Assembly (NCBI GenBank): GCA_040384625.1
Contig: JAZKIW010000067.1
Span: 25,684-89,683 of the forward strand
Source of the DNA: CADEEN01 sp040384625
GTDB taxonomy: Bacteria; Pseudomonadota; Gammaproteobacteria; Burkholderiales; Burkholderiaceae_C
Length of the DNA: 64,000 nt
Direction of reading: 5' to 3'
The notes under the pieces were generated by a model. The model was not told the DNA's origin. It did no database searches and saw only the letters and a list, made by a program, of their open reading frames with translations. Shown here in pieces: positions 52,441-60,944 of this stretch (position 1 is its first letter; every line of letters begins with the position of its first letter). The position numbers and the translations under genes are program-made.

Positions 52441-52500
52441 AAGCGGATTGACTCCCCCTTGAGGGGCCGCCAGCGCAGTGAGCTTGGGGGCATCATCCGC
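52441..52500. repeat. REP-like intergenic palindromic element
   Basis: About 60 bp between the NUDIX and DUF1178 genes contain CCCCTTGAGGGG followed by a G-rich CTTGGGGG stretch. This kind of element is frequent between genes in Comamonadaceae. On the minus strand its hairpin could act as a 3' end for the nuo/NUDIX transcript. Only this copy was seen in the window. Confidence 0.4.
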
Positions 52501-52521
52501 CGGATCATACGGACCGGGCGC

Positions 52522-53100
52522 TCAGGGCGCCGGGCGCCAGGTCAATGGCCACGCGCCCGCCTGCCACTTTTGCACCCAAAGCAGGCCTATCAGGGTCTTG
52601 GCGTCCGTGACGTCACCGCTGGCGGCCAGGGCGTCGAGTTCGTCCGTGGTGTGGATCACGGTTTCGAGGAACTCGCCGACGTCGAGCTTGGGCGCACCTG
52701 CAGTCAAGCCGCGCGCGAACCAGATCTCGATCCCTTCGGTCGAATAGGCGATCGCGTTGTGCAGGATGCCGGCGCGTGCCCACTCGGTCGCGCGATAGCC
52801 GGTTTCTTCGGCCAGTTCACGCAAGGCACAGTCGAACGGCGCCTCGCCAGGGTCGATCTTGCCAGCCGGAAACTCCAGCATCACGCGACCCATCGGATGG
52901 CGATGCTGGCGCTCCATCAAGAGGCGCCCGTCGGGCAGGAGGGGCACGACCATCACCGCGCCCGGGTGCACGATGTACTCGCGCGTCGCCCGCGCGCCGT
53001 CGGGCAAGCTCACTGTGTCACGCCTCACGTCGAGGAAACGGCCGCGCCAGACGCTCTCGGAGCGCAGCAGGGCCTCGTGCAGGTGCTTGTCGTCAGCCAC
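52522..53100 (-). CDS. NUDIX hydrolase, ADP-ribose pyrophosphatase type
   Basis: The protein is 192 aa. The Nudix box runs from G80 through E86 to R94-E95-L96-x-E98-E99-x-G101. The preceding FPAGKID and a conserved N-terminal half fit NudF/ADP-ribose pyrophosphatase-like enzymes. It starts at GTG 53100, overlapping the DUF2818 stop by 8 bp, so it is translationally coupled to the nuo operon. It may hydrolyse ADP-ribose or related NDP-sugars. Confidence 0.92.
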   Translation of the reverse strand: MADDKHLHEALLRSESVWRGRFLDVRRDTVSLPDGARATREYIVHPGAVMVVPLLPDGRLLMERQHRHPMGRVMLEFPAGKIDPGEAPFDCALRELAEETGYRATEWARAGILHNAIAYSTEGIEIWFARGLTAGAPKLDVGEFLETVIHTTDELDALAASGDVTDAKTLIGLLWVQKWQAGAWPLTWRPAP

Positions 53101-53395
53101 GCCGACGCCTCAGGTAGCGCCAGACGAAGCCGGGGAAGCCGAAGGTGATGAACAGACAGGCGGCGGCGGCGTAGAACTGCCAGCCCTGCGGATGGCGTTG
53201 ACCGATGCGCGCTTCGAGCAACATGCCCAGGCCCAGCACGGCCAGGCCGAGCAGCAGCAACTCGAGTAGCCGCCAGACCAGCGCCTTCGGCGAACGCCGG
53301 GGGCCGAGCACGAACAAGCGCTCGTTGACGAACGGCAGGTTGGCAGCGACCAGCGCCACCAGCAGCACCAGCCAGATTTCAGCGCTGGGGTTCAA
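53093..53395 (-). CDS. DUF2818 membrane protein, TTG start
   Basis: The protein is 100 aa with three hydrophobic segments (~8-22, ~42-58 and ~72-92) and a basic tail. The start is taken as TTG 53395, which overlaps the nuoN stop (TTGA) and gives MNPSAEIWLVLLVALV, the expected family N-terminus; GTG 53428 would add an Arg-rich, non-homologous stretch. The gene follows nuoN in many betaproteobacteria. Its link to complex I is by position only. Confidence 0.8.
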   Translation of the reverse strand: MNPSAEIWLVLLVALVAANLPFVNERLFVLGPRRSPKALVWRLLELLLLGLAVLGLGMLLEARIGQRHPQGWQFYAAAACLFITFGFPGFVWRYLRRRRG

Positions 53396-54867
53396 GTCGC
53401 GAGCGCGCGCACGATGGCGCTGCTGCACATCGCCATCAAGCCACCCGGCAACAGACCGAAGACCAGGACCGCCGCACCGTTGACGGCGAGCAGGGCCTGC
53501 ACGCCGCGCTCGCCGTGAAGGCGCCGCGCGTCTGCGGCGGGCTCGTCGAAGTACATCACCTTGACCACGCGCAGGTAGTAGAAGGCGCCGACCAGCGACA
53601 GCAAGACTGCGATCACGGCCAGCCACAGGTAGCCAGTGAGATTGGTCGTGACCAGGGCTTGGAGCACCGACAGCTTGGCGTAGAAGCCGACCAGCGGCGG
53701 GATGCCGGCCAGCGAAAACATGAACAGGGCCATCACCGCCGCCATCCAGGGGCTGCGCTGGTTCAGGCCGGCCAGATCGCTGATCTCCTCGCTCTCGAAG
53801 CCCTGGCGCGACAACAGCATCACCACGCCGAACGATCCCAGGGTGGTCAGCACATAGGTGACCATGTAGAACAGCGCCGAGCTGTAGGCGTTGCCGCCAG
53901 ACAGGGTGTTGCCGCTGACCACGCCCGAAGCCAGAGCCAGCAGCACGAAGCCGATCTGCGCGATCGCCGAATAGGCCAGCAGGCGCTTGAGGTTGGTCTG
54001 CGCGATGGCGCCCAGGTTGCCGATGAACAGCGAGGTCAGGGCCAGCACGACCAGCATCTGCTGCCAGTCCGTCGCCAGGCCGAGCAGTCCTTCGACCAGC
54101 AGGCGCATCGCGATGCCGAAAGCCGCCAACTTCGGCGCCCCGGCAATCAGGAGGGTCACCGCCGTCGGCGCACCGTGGTAGACGTCGGGCACCCACATGT
54201 GGAAGGGCGCGGCGCCGAACTTGAAGCCCAGCCCGGCGACGATGAAGACCAGGCCGAAGACCAGGACCTGCTGATTCGCCTGGCCCTTGCCGATGACCTC
54301 GAACACGCGCTGGATGTCCAGGCTGCCGGTGGCGCCGTACATCATCGACAGGCCGTAGAGCAGGAAGCCCGAGGCCAGGGCGCCGAGAACGAAGTACTTC
54401 ATCGCCGCCTCGGTTGCCTGGGCGTGGTCGCGGCGCAGCGCCGTCAGCGCGTACAGCGACAGGCTCATCAACTCCAGGCCCAGGTAGACGACGAGGAAGT
54501 TGTTGGCCGAAACCATCACGCACACGCCGAGCAACACGAACAGCGAGAGTGTGAAGAACTCGCCCTTCAGCATGTCGCGTGGGGCGATGTAGGGCTGGGC
54601 ATAGGCCAGGGTGACCATCACCGACAGGGCGGCAAAAAAGGCCAGCAGGTGGCCGAGCGGATCGGACACCACCATGCCCTGCATGCCGAACAGCGACTGG
54701 CCAGCGACCAGAGCGTCGAGGTGCAGCGCGGCCACCGCCAGCAGCGTCGCCTGGGTCAGCCAGAAGGTCAGGCGGCGCGCCGGATCGGTGACGAACAGAT
54801 CGACGATGGCGATGGCACAGGCCATCGTCAACAGGACGATTTCGGGTTGGATGACCGACCAGTTCAT
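53392..54867 (-). CDS. nuoN: NADH-quinone oxidoreductase subunit N
   Basis: NuoN is an antiporter-like proton-pumping subunit of complex I. The protein is 491 aa with about 14 membrane helices and conserved lysines in the central helices (for example FKFGAAPFHMW, ~215). The gene starts 7 bp after nuoM. It is the last standard nuo gene and is followed directly by DUF2818. Confidence 0.96.
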   Translation of the reverse strand: MNWSVIQPEIVLLTMACAIAIVDLFVTDPARRLTFWLTQATLLAVAALHLDALVAGQSLFGMQGMVVSDPLGHLLAFFAALSVMVTLAYAQPYIAPRDMLKGEFFTLSLFVLLGVCVMVSANNFLVVYLGLELMSLSLYALTALRRDHAQATEAAMKYFVLGALASGFLLYGLSMMYGATGSLDIQRVFEVIGKGQANQQVLVFGLVFIVAGLGFKFGAAPFHMWVPDVYHGAPTAVTLLIAGAPKLAAFGIAMRLLVEGLLGLATDWQQMLVVLALTSLFIGNLGAIAQTNLKRLLAYSAIAQIGFVLLALASGVVSGNTLSGGNAYSSALFYMVTYVLTTLGSFGVVMLLSRQGFESEEISDLAGLNQRSPWMAAVMALFMFSLAGIPPLVGFYAKLSVLQALVTTNLTGYLWLAVIAVLLSLVGAFYYLRVVKVMYFDEPAADARRLHGERGVQALLAVNGAAVLVFGLLPGGLMAMCSSAIVRALAT

Positions 54868-54874
54868 GAGGGCT

Positions 54875-56350
54875 TCAGTTGAGCTTGCTCTGCGCCACGT
54901 GCTGCAGCAGCTGGGTGACCGACACGTGCATGACGTCGGTGAAAGGTTTCGGGTACACGCCCATCCAGAGCACCGCGACGGCCAGCAGCGCGAGCATCAG
55001 GAACTCGCGGCTGTCGATGTCGGTGAGCGCCTTGACGTGCTCGTTGGCCGCCTCGCCGAAGTACACGCGCTTGACCATCCAGAGGTTGTAGGCGGCGCCG
55101 AAGATCAGCGCCGTGGCCGCCAGCGCAGCGAGCCAGAAGCTGGCCTTGACGGTACCCAGGATCACCATCCACTCGCCGACGAAACCGCTGGTGCCGGGCA
55201 GGCCGCAATTGGCCATCGCGAAGAAAACCGCGAAGGCCGCGAACTTCGGCATCGTGTTGACGACCCCGCCGTAGTCGGCGATCTCGCGCGAGTGCATGCG
55301 GTCGTACAGCACGCCGATGCACAGGAACATCGCACCCGAGATGAAGCCGTGGCTGACCATCTGCACGATGCCACCCGACACGCCGAGTTCGCTGAAGATG
55401 AAAAAGCCCAGCGTGACGAAGCCCATGTGCGCGATCGACGAATAGGCGACCAGCTTCTTCATGTCCTGCTGCACCAGTGCCACGAGGCCGATGTAGACGA
55501 CGGCGATCAGGCTCAGCGCGATGATGAACCAGGCCCATTCGCGGCTGGCGTCGGGCGCGATCGGCAGCGAGAAGCGCAGGAAGCCGTAGGCGCCGAGCTT
55601 CAGCATGATGGCCGCCAGCACGACCGAGCCGCCGGTCGGCGCCTCGACGTGAGCGTCGGGCAGCCAGGTGTGCACTGGCCACATCGGCACCTTGACCGAG
55701 AACGCAGCGAAGAAAGCGAAGAACAGGAGGCTCTGTGCCGTCAGGGGGAGCGGCAACTTGTGCCAGTCGAGGATCGCGAAGCTGCCGCCCGACTTGAAGT
55801 AGAGGTACAGCAGCGCCACGAGCATCAGCAGCGAGCCGAGCAGGGTGTACAGGAAGAACTTGAAGGCCGCATAGACGCGGCGCGGCCCGCCCCACATGCC
55901 GATGATGATGTACATCGGGATCAGGGTGGCCTCGAAGAAGACGTAGAACAGCAGGCCGTCGAGGGCGCTGAAAACGCCGACCATGATCCCTGACAGGATC
56001 AGGAAGGCGCCCATGTACTGGTTGACGCGTTCGGTGATGACCTGCCAGGCGGAGATCACGACGATGACGGTGATGAAGGCCGTGAGCGGCACGAACCAGA
56101 CCGAGATGCCGTCGACGCCGAGGTGGTAGAAGACCTTGAAGCGCTCGATCCAGGGCAGCTTCTCCTGGAACTGCATCGCGGCGCTCGTCAGGTCGAAGCG
56201 CGTGATCAAGGGGATCGTGACCAGGAAGCTGGCGACGGCGCCGGCCAGCGCCAGCCAGCGCACTGTGCCGGCATGTTCGTCGCGGCCGAGCGCGAGCAGC
56301 ACGCCACCGACCAGGATCGGCAGCCAGATCGCGACGCTCAACAAGCCCAT
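54875..56350 (-). CDS. nuoM: NADH-quinone oxidoreductase subunit M
   Basis: NuoM is an antiporter-like membrane subunit of complex I. The protein is 491 aa with about 14 helices. Conserved E145-type and lysine positions fall in GMWGGPRRVYAAFKFFLYTL and KVPMWPVHTWLPDAHVEAP segments (~150-250). It lies between nuoL (19-bp gap) and nuoN (7-bp gap). Confidence 0.96.
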   Translation of the reverse strand: MGLLSVAIWLPILVGGVLLALGRDEHAGTVRWLALAGAVASFLVTIPLITRFDLTSAAMQFQEKLPWIERFKVFYHLGVDGISVWFVPLTAFITVIVVISAWQVITERVNQYMGAFLILSGIMVGVFSALDGLLFYVFFEATLIPMYIIIGMWGGPRRVYAAFKFFLYTLLGSLLMLVALLYLYFKSGGSFAILDWHKLPLPLTAQSLLFFAFFAAFSVKVPMWPVHTWLPDAHVEAPTGGSVVLAAIMLKLGAYGFLRFSLPIAPDASREWAWFIIALSLIAVVYIGLVALVQQDMKKLVAYSSIAHMGFVTLGFFIFSELGVSGGIVQMVSHGFISGAMFLCIGVLYDRMHSREIADYGGVVNTMPKFAAFAVFFAMANCGLPGTSGFVGEWMVILGTVKASFWLAALAATALIFGAAYNLWMVKRVYFGEAANEHVKALTDIDSREFLMLALLAVAVLWMGVYPKPFTDVMHVSVTQLLQHVAQSKLN

Positions 56351-56369
56351 CGTTTCCTCTTCTTCTTTT

Positions 56370-58388
56370 TCAGAAACCGAACAGCCGGCGCACCTGCGGC
56401 CACAACTGCCAGGTCATCAGCCCGAACAGGCCGAGCAGCATCACCAGTGCATAGAAGTACAGGTAGCCAGTCTGCAGCAGGCGCGTTACCTGCGCCACGG
56501 CGCCGACGGCGCGCGCCGAACCGTTGACCAGGGCGCCGTCGATCAGCCCGACATCCCCGCCCTTCCACAGGCCCATCCCGGCCAGGCGCGTGCCGGCGGC
56601 CAGCACATGCTCGTTGAACCAGTCGAAGTAGTACTTGTTGTCGAGCACTCGGTAGATCCAGGCGAAGCGCGCCCTGATGGCGGCCGGGATCGACGGCTGC
56701 TTCAGGTAGAACCACCAGGCGGTGACTACGCCGCCGACCGCCAGCCAGAGCGGCAGGGTCGTCAAGCTGTGCACAGCCATGGCCCATGCACCGTGGAATT
56801 CGGCAGTCAACTCGGCCATCGCCGGGTGGCGGGCAGCATCGACAAGGATCGAATCCTTGAAGAAGTCGCCATGCAGCATCGGCCCGATCGTCATGTAGCC
56901 GATGACCACCGACGGGATGGCCAGCAGGATCAGCGGCGCGGTGACAACCCAGGGCGACTCGTGCGGCGTGGCATCGTGATGGTGGCCGTCGTCGTGGTGG
57001 TCGTGCTCGCCCGGGAAGGGCTTGTGGTGGAAGCGCTCCTTGCCGTGGAAGACCAGGAAGTACATCCGGAAAGAATAGAAGGCCGTCACGAAGACACCGG
57101 CGACAACTGCGAAGTATGCGAACCCCGCCCCCGGCAGATGGCTCGCGTGCACCGCTTCGATGATGCTGTCCTTGCTGTAGAAGCCGGCGAACAGCGGTGT
57201 GCCGATCAGGGCCAGCGAGCCGAGCAGAGACGTGATCCAGGTGATGCGCATGTGCTTGCGCAGGCCGCCCATGTTGCGGATGTCCTGGTCATGGTGCATG
57301 CCGATGATCACCGAGCCGGCGGCCAGGAACAGCAGGGCCTTGAAGAAGGCGTGGGTCATCAGGTGGAAGACCGCCACCGAATAGGCCGAGGCACCGAGCG
57401 CCACCGTCATGTAGCCCAGCTGGGAAAGCGTCGAGTACGCCACCACGCGCTTGATGTCGTTCTGGATGATGCCCAGGAAGCCCATGAACAGGGCCGTGAT
57501 CGCGCCGATCACGAGCACGAAGGACAAGGCCACGTCCGACAGCTCGAACAGCGGCGACATCCGCGCGACCATGAAGATGCCGGCGGTGACCATCGTCGCG
57601 GCGTGGATCAGGGCCGAGATCGGCGTCGGGCCTTCCATCGAATCTGGCAGCCAGACGTGCAACGGGAACTGTGCGCTCTTGCCCATCGCGCCGATAAACA
57701 GACAGATGCAGGCCACGGTGATCAGCATCCAGTCGGTGCCCGGGAAGCTCATCTTCGCCAGTTCACTGCCCTTGGCGAAAGCCTCGGCATAGTTCAGCGT
57801 GCCCGCGTAGGTGACGATCAGGCCGATGCCCAGAATGAAGCCGAAGTCGCCGACGCGGTTGACGATGAAGGCCTTCATGTTGGCGAAGATCGCCGTCGGC
57901 CGCTTGAACCAGAAGCCGATCAGCAGGTACGACACCAGGCCCACCGCTTCCCAGCCGAAGAACAGCTGCAGGAAGTTGTTGCTCATCACCAGCATCAGCA
58001 TGGAGAAGGTGAACAACGAGATGTAGGCGAAGAAGCGCTGGTAGCCGTCGTCTTCCTCCATGTAGCCGATGGTGTAGATGTGAACCATCAGCGAGACGAA
58101 GGTCACCACCGTCATCATCATCGCGGTGAGGCCGTCGACGAGAAATCCGATCTCCATCTTCAGGCCGCCGAGGACCATCCACTCGTAGACGGTGGCGTTG
58201 AAGCGCGCACCGTCGAGCGCAACCTGCTTGAGCACCATCGCCGAGCCGATGAAGGACAGCAGCACCCCGAGGATCGTGACCGTGTGGGCGCCACCCCGGC
58301 CGATGGTCTTGCCGAAGAAACCGGCAACGACGGCGCCGACCAGCGGCGCCAGGGCGACGGTGAGCAACAGGTTTTGCGAAATCGCCAT
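56370..58388 (-). CDS. nuoL: NADH-quinone oxidoreductase subunit L
   Basis: NuoL is the distal antiporter-like subunit of complex I, with the long lateral helix. The protein is 672 aa and has about 16 membrane segments. The conserved block GKSAQFPLHVWLPDSMEGPT lies at ~235-255. A His/Asp-rich loop (EHDHHDDGHHHD, ~465-476) between late helices is a local variation. The gene is 8 bp behind nuoK. Confidence 0.96.
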   Translation of the reverse strand: MAISQNLLLTVALAPLVGAVVAGFFGKTIGRGGAHTVTILGVLLSFIGSAMVLKQVALDGARFNATVYEWMVLGGLKMEIGFLVDGLTAMMMTVVTFVSLMVHIYTIGYMEEDDGYQRFFAYISLFTFSMLMLVMSNNFLQLFFGWEAVGLVSYLLIGFWFKRPTAIFANMKAFIVNRVGDFGFILGIGLIVTYAGTLNYAEAFAKGSELAKMSFPGTDWMLITVACICLFIGAMGKSAQFPLHVWLPDSMEGPTPISALIHAATMVTAGIFMVARMSPLFELSDVALSFVLVIGAITALFMGFLGIIQNDIKRVVAYSTLSQLGYMTVALGASAYSVAVFHLMTHAFFKALLFLAAGSVIIGMHHDQDIRNMGGLRKHMRITWITSLLGSLALIGTPLFAGFYSKDSIIEAVHASHLPGAGFAYFAVVAGVFVTAFYSFRMYFLVFHGKERFHHKPFPGEHDHHDDGHHHDATPHESPWVVTAPLILLAIPSVVIGYMTIGPMLHGDFFKDSILVDAARHPAMAELTAEFHGAWAMAVHSLTTLPLWLAVGGVVTAWWFYLKQPSIPAAIRARFAWIYRVLDNKYYFDWFNEHVLAAGTRLAGMGLWKGGDVGLIDGALVNGSARAVGAVAQVTRLLQTGYLYFYALVMLLGLFGLMTWQLWPQVRRLFGF

Positions 58389-58396
58389 GACGATGT

Positions 58397-58711
58397 TCAG
58401 CCCTTGAGCGAATCCAGTTCCTGCACGTTGATCGACTCGCGATTGCGGAACAGCACGACCAGGATCGCCAGGCCGATGGCCGACTCGGCGGCGGCCACAG
58501 TGAGGATGAAGAAGACGAAGACCTGGCCGTCCATGTCGCCCAGGTAATGCGAGAAGGCGATGAAGTTCAGGTTCACCGCCAGCAGCATCAGCTCGATGGC
58601 CATCAGAAGCACGATCAGGTTGCGCCGATTCAGGAAGATGCCGATCACGGACAACGCGAACAGGATCGCACCGAGCGACAGGAAGTGCGACAGGGTCAGC
58701 GTGCCGGTCAT
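58397..58711 (-). CDS. nuoK: NADH-quinone oxidoreductase subunit K
   Basis: This small membrane subunit of complex I is 104 aa with three helices (~5-25, 30-52 and 62-88). The two conserved membrane glutamates are in AIELMLLAVN (E40) and AAAESAIGL (E76). Its ATG shares one base with the nuoJ stop (TGATG). Confidence 0.97.
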   Translation of the reverse strand: MTGTLTLSHFLSLGAILFALSVIGIFLNRRNLIVLLMAIELMLLAVNLNFIAFSHYLGDMDGQVFVFFILTVAAAESAIGLAILVVLFRNRESINVQELDSLKG

Positions 58712-59355
58712 CAGGTCTTCTCCGCGGCGGCGGGGGGTGGCGGCGGAGATGGCGGCGATGCGACTTCGGCCGCCATCTTCACCACACGCAGGCGATCGGC
58801 CTTCTTCGCACGCACCTGCTGCGAAGCGTCCATGTGGCGCGAGTCCTTGCGTTCGCGCAGGGTCAGCGCAATCGCCGCGATGATCGCCACCAGCAGGAGC
58901 ACGGCCGCCAACTGCAGCGGGTACAGGTACTGGGTGTAGACCTCGATCCCGAGCAGCTTGGTGTTGCCGAGCTTCAGTTCGGCGGCCGTCAGCGGCTTGG
59001 CGAGCGCCAGGTCGAAACCACCGCGCAGCACCAGGGTCATCTCGAGCGCAATCAACGCACCCACCAGGCCAGCGAGCGGGAAGTGACGCCAGAAGTTGTG
59101 GCGCAAGCTGTCGGTGTTGATGTCGAGCATCATCACGACGAACAGGAACAGCACCATCACCGCGCCGACATAGACCAGCACCAGCGCAATGGCCAGGAAC
59201 TCGGCCTTCAGCAGCATCCAGACGCAGGCGGCGCTGAAGAAGGCCAGCACCAGATACAACGCGGCATGCACGGTGCTGCGCGCGGTGATGACACCGAACG
59301 AAGCACCCAGCAGTACCGCGGAGAAGACGTAGAACAGGGCCGTGGTCGTATTCAT
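58711..59355 (-). CDS. nuoJ: NADH-quinone oxidoreductase subunit J
   Basis: This membrane subunit of complex I is 214 aa with five helices in the first ~165 residues, including the VLVYVGAVMVLFLFVVMM helix. A cytosolic C-terminal tail follows that is basic, then ends in a proline run (PSPPPPP). The tail is longer than in E. coli NuoJ (184 aa). It lies 12 bp behind nuoI. Confidence 0.96.
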   Translation of the reverse strand: MNTTTALFYVFSAVLLGASFGVITARSTVHAALYLVLAFFSAACVWMLLKAEFLAIALVLVYVGAVMVLFLFVVMMLDINTDSLRHNFWRHFPLAGLVGALIALEMTLVLRGGFDLALAKPLTAAELKLGNTKLLGIEVYTQYLYPLQLAAVLLLVAIIAAIALTLRERKDSRHMDASQQVRAKKADRLRVVKMAAEVASPPSPPPPPAAAEKT

Positions 59356-59367
59356 GGATCAGGGCGG

Positions 59368-59865
59368 TCAGCGATAGGGAGCGTCGGCCGCCTTCGCAGC
59401 CGCGATCTCTGTTTCGTAGCGGTCGCCGACCGCCAGCAGCATGTCCTTGGTGAAGTACAGATCGCCGCGCTTCTCGCCGTGGTACTCGAGGATGTGGGTC
59501 TCGACGATCGAGTCGACCGGGCAGCTCTCCTCGCAGAAGCCGCAGAAGATGCACTTGGTCAGGTCGATGTCGTAGCGCGTGGTGCGGCGCGAGCCGTCGT
59601 CACGCACTTCGGATTCGATCGTGATCGCCAGCGCCGGGCACACCGCCTCGCACAGCTTGCAGGCGATGCAGCGCTCTTCGCCGTTCTCGTAGCGGCGCAG
59701 CGCATGCAGGCCGCGGAAGCGCGGACTCAGCGGCGTCTTTTCCTCTGGGAACTGGACCGTGATCTTGCGCGAGAAGAAGTGCCGGCCAGTGATGGCCATG
59801 CCCTTGAACAACTCCGTCAGCAGGAAGCTGCTGGCGAAATCCTTGACGGTAGCGAGTGCGGACAT
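59368..59865 (-). CDS. nuoI: NADH-quinone oxidoreductase subunit I
   Basis: This peripheral ferredoxin-like subunit of complex I is 165 aa. Two [4Fe-4S] motifs, CIACKLCEAVCP (66-77) and CIFCGFCEESCP (105-116), provide clusters N6a and N6b. An N-terminal amphipathic helix associates with the membrane. The gene starts 11 bp behind nuoH. Confidence 0.97.
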   Translation of the reverse strand: MSALATVKDFASSFLLTELFKGMAITGRHFFSRKITVQFPEEKTPLSPRFRGLHALRRYENGEERCIACKLCEAVCPALAITIESEVRDDGSRRTTRYDIDLTKCIFCGFCEESCPVDSIVETHILEYHGEKRGDLYFTKDMLLAVGDRYETEIAAAKAADAPYR

Positions 59866-59876
59866 CCGTGCGCCTC

Positions 59877-60944
59877 CTATTTCCAGATGTTCCAGGGCGA
59901 CTGGATCCACAGCCCAACCACCACCAGCCAGACCAGGGTCACCGGAATGAAGATCTTCCAGCCCAGGCGCATGATCTGGTCGTAGCGGTAGCGCGGGAAG
60001 GTGGCCCGCACCCAGAGGAACATCGTGACGACGACGAAGACCTTGAGGCCGAGCCAGATCCAGCCCGGAATCCAGTTGAACAGGGCCGAATCGATGGGGG
60101 ACAGCCAGCCGCCCAAGAACAGCAGCACGCACAGCATGCTGACGAGGATCATGTTGGCGTACTCGGCCAGGAAAAACATCGCAAACGACATGCCCGAGTA
60201 CTCGATCATGTGCCCGGCGACGATCTCGGATTCGCCCTCGACGACGTCGAACGGATGGCGATTCGTTTCCGCGAGGCCGGCGATGAAGTAGACGACGAAG
60301 ATCGGCAGCAGCGGCAGCCAGTTCCACGACAGGAAATTCAAGCCCACGGCGGCCGCGTTGCCGCGCGACTGGCTCATCACGATGTCAGTCATGTTCATGC
60401 TACCGGCGACCATCAGCACCACGACCAGGGCAAAGCCCATCGCGATCTCGTAGCTGACCATTTGCGCCGAGGCGCGCAGCGCGCCGAGGAAGGCGTACTT
60501 CGAGTTCGAGGCCCAGCCGGCGATGATCACGCCATAGACTTCCATCGAGGTGATGGCCATCAGGAACAAGAGACCGGCATTGACATTGGCCAGCGCCACA
60601 TCGGGGCCGAAGGGGATCACGGCCCAGGCTGCCAGCGCCGGCATGATGGTCATCACCGGGCCGAGGAAGAAGAGGGCCTTGTTGGCCGCGGTCGGGCGGA
60701 TGATCTCCTTGAAAATCAGCTTTACCGCATCGGCGATCGGCGTCAACAGGCCCCAGGGCCCGACACGGTTCGGGCCCGGGCGGATCTGGGTCCAGCCGAT
60801 CGCCTTGCGCTCCCACAGCGTCAGGTAGGCAACGCAGCCGAGCAGGGGCAGCAGCACGACGACGATCTTGATCAAACTCCAGACCACGAGCCACAAGGTC
60901 GGGCCGAGCAACTGGGTGCCGGTTTGCGTCATCGTGTCGATCAT
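59877..60944 (-). CDS. nuoH: NADH-quinone oxidoreductase subunit H
   Basis: This membrane subunit forms part of the quinone chamber of complex I. The protein is 355 aa with eight helices and the conserved loops ERKAIGWTQIRPGPNRVGP (~45-63) and AETNRHPFDVVEGESEIVAG (~225-245). Its ATG overlaps the nuoG stop (ATGA, 60941-60944). The start MIDTMTQTGT was chosen at that overlap. Confidence 0.97.
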   Translation of the reverse strand: MIDTMTQTGTQLLGPTLWLVVWSLIKIVVVLLPLLGCVAYLTLWERKAIGWTQIRPGPNRVGPWGLLTPIADAVKLIFKEIIRPTAANKALFFLGPVMTIMPALAAWAVIPFGPDVALANVNAGLLFLMAITSMEVYGVIIAGWASNSKYAFLGALRASAQMVSYEIAMGFALVVVLMVAGSMNMTDIVMSQSRGNAAAVGLNFLSWNWLPLLPIFVVYFIAGLAETNRHPFDVVEGESEIVAGHMIEYSGMSFAMFFLAEYANMILVSMLCVLLFLGGWLSPIDSALFNWIPGWIWLGLKVFVVVTMFLWVRATFPRYRYDQIMRLGWKIFIPVTLVWLVVVGLWIQSPWNIWK

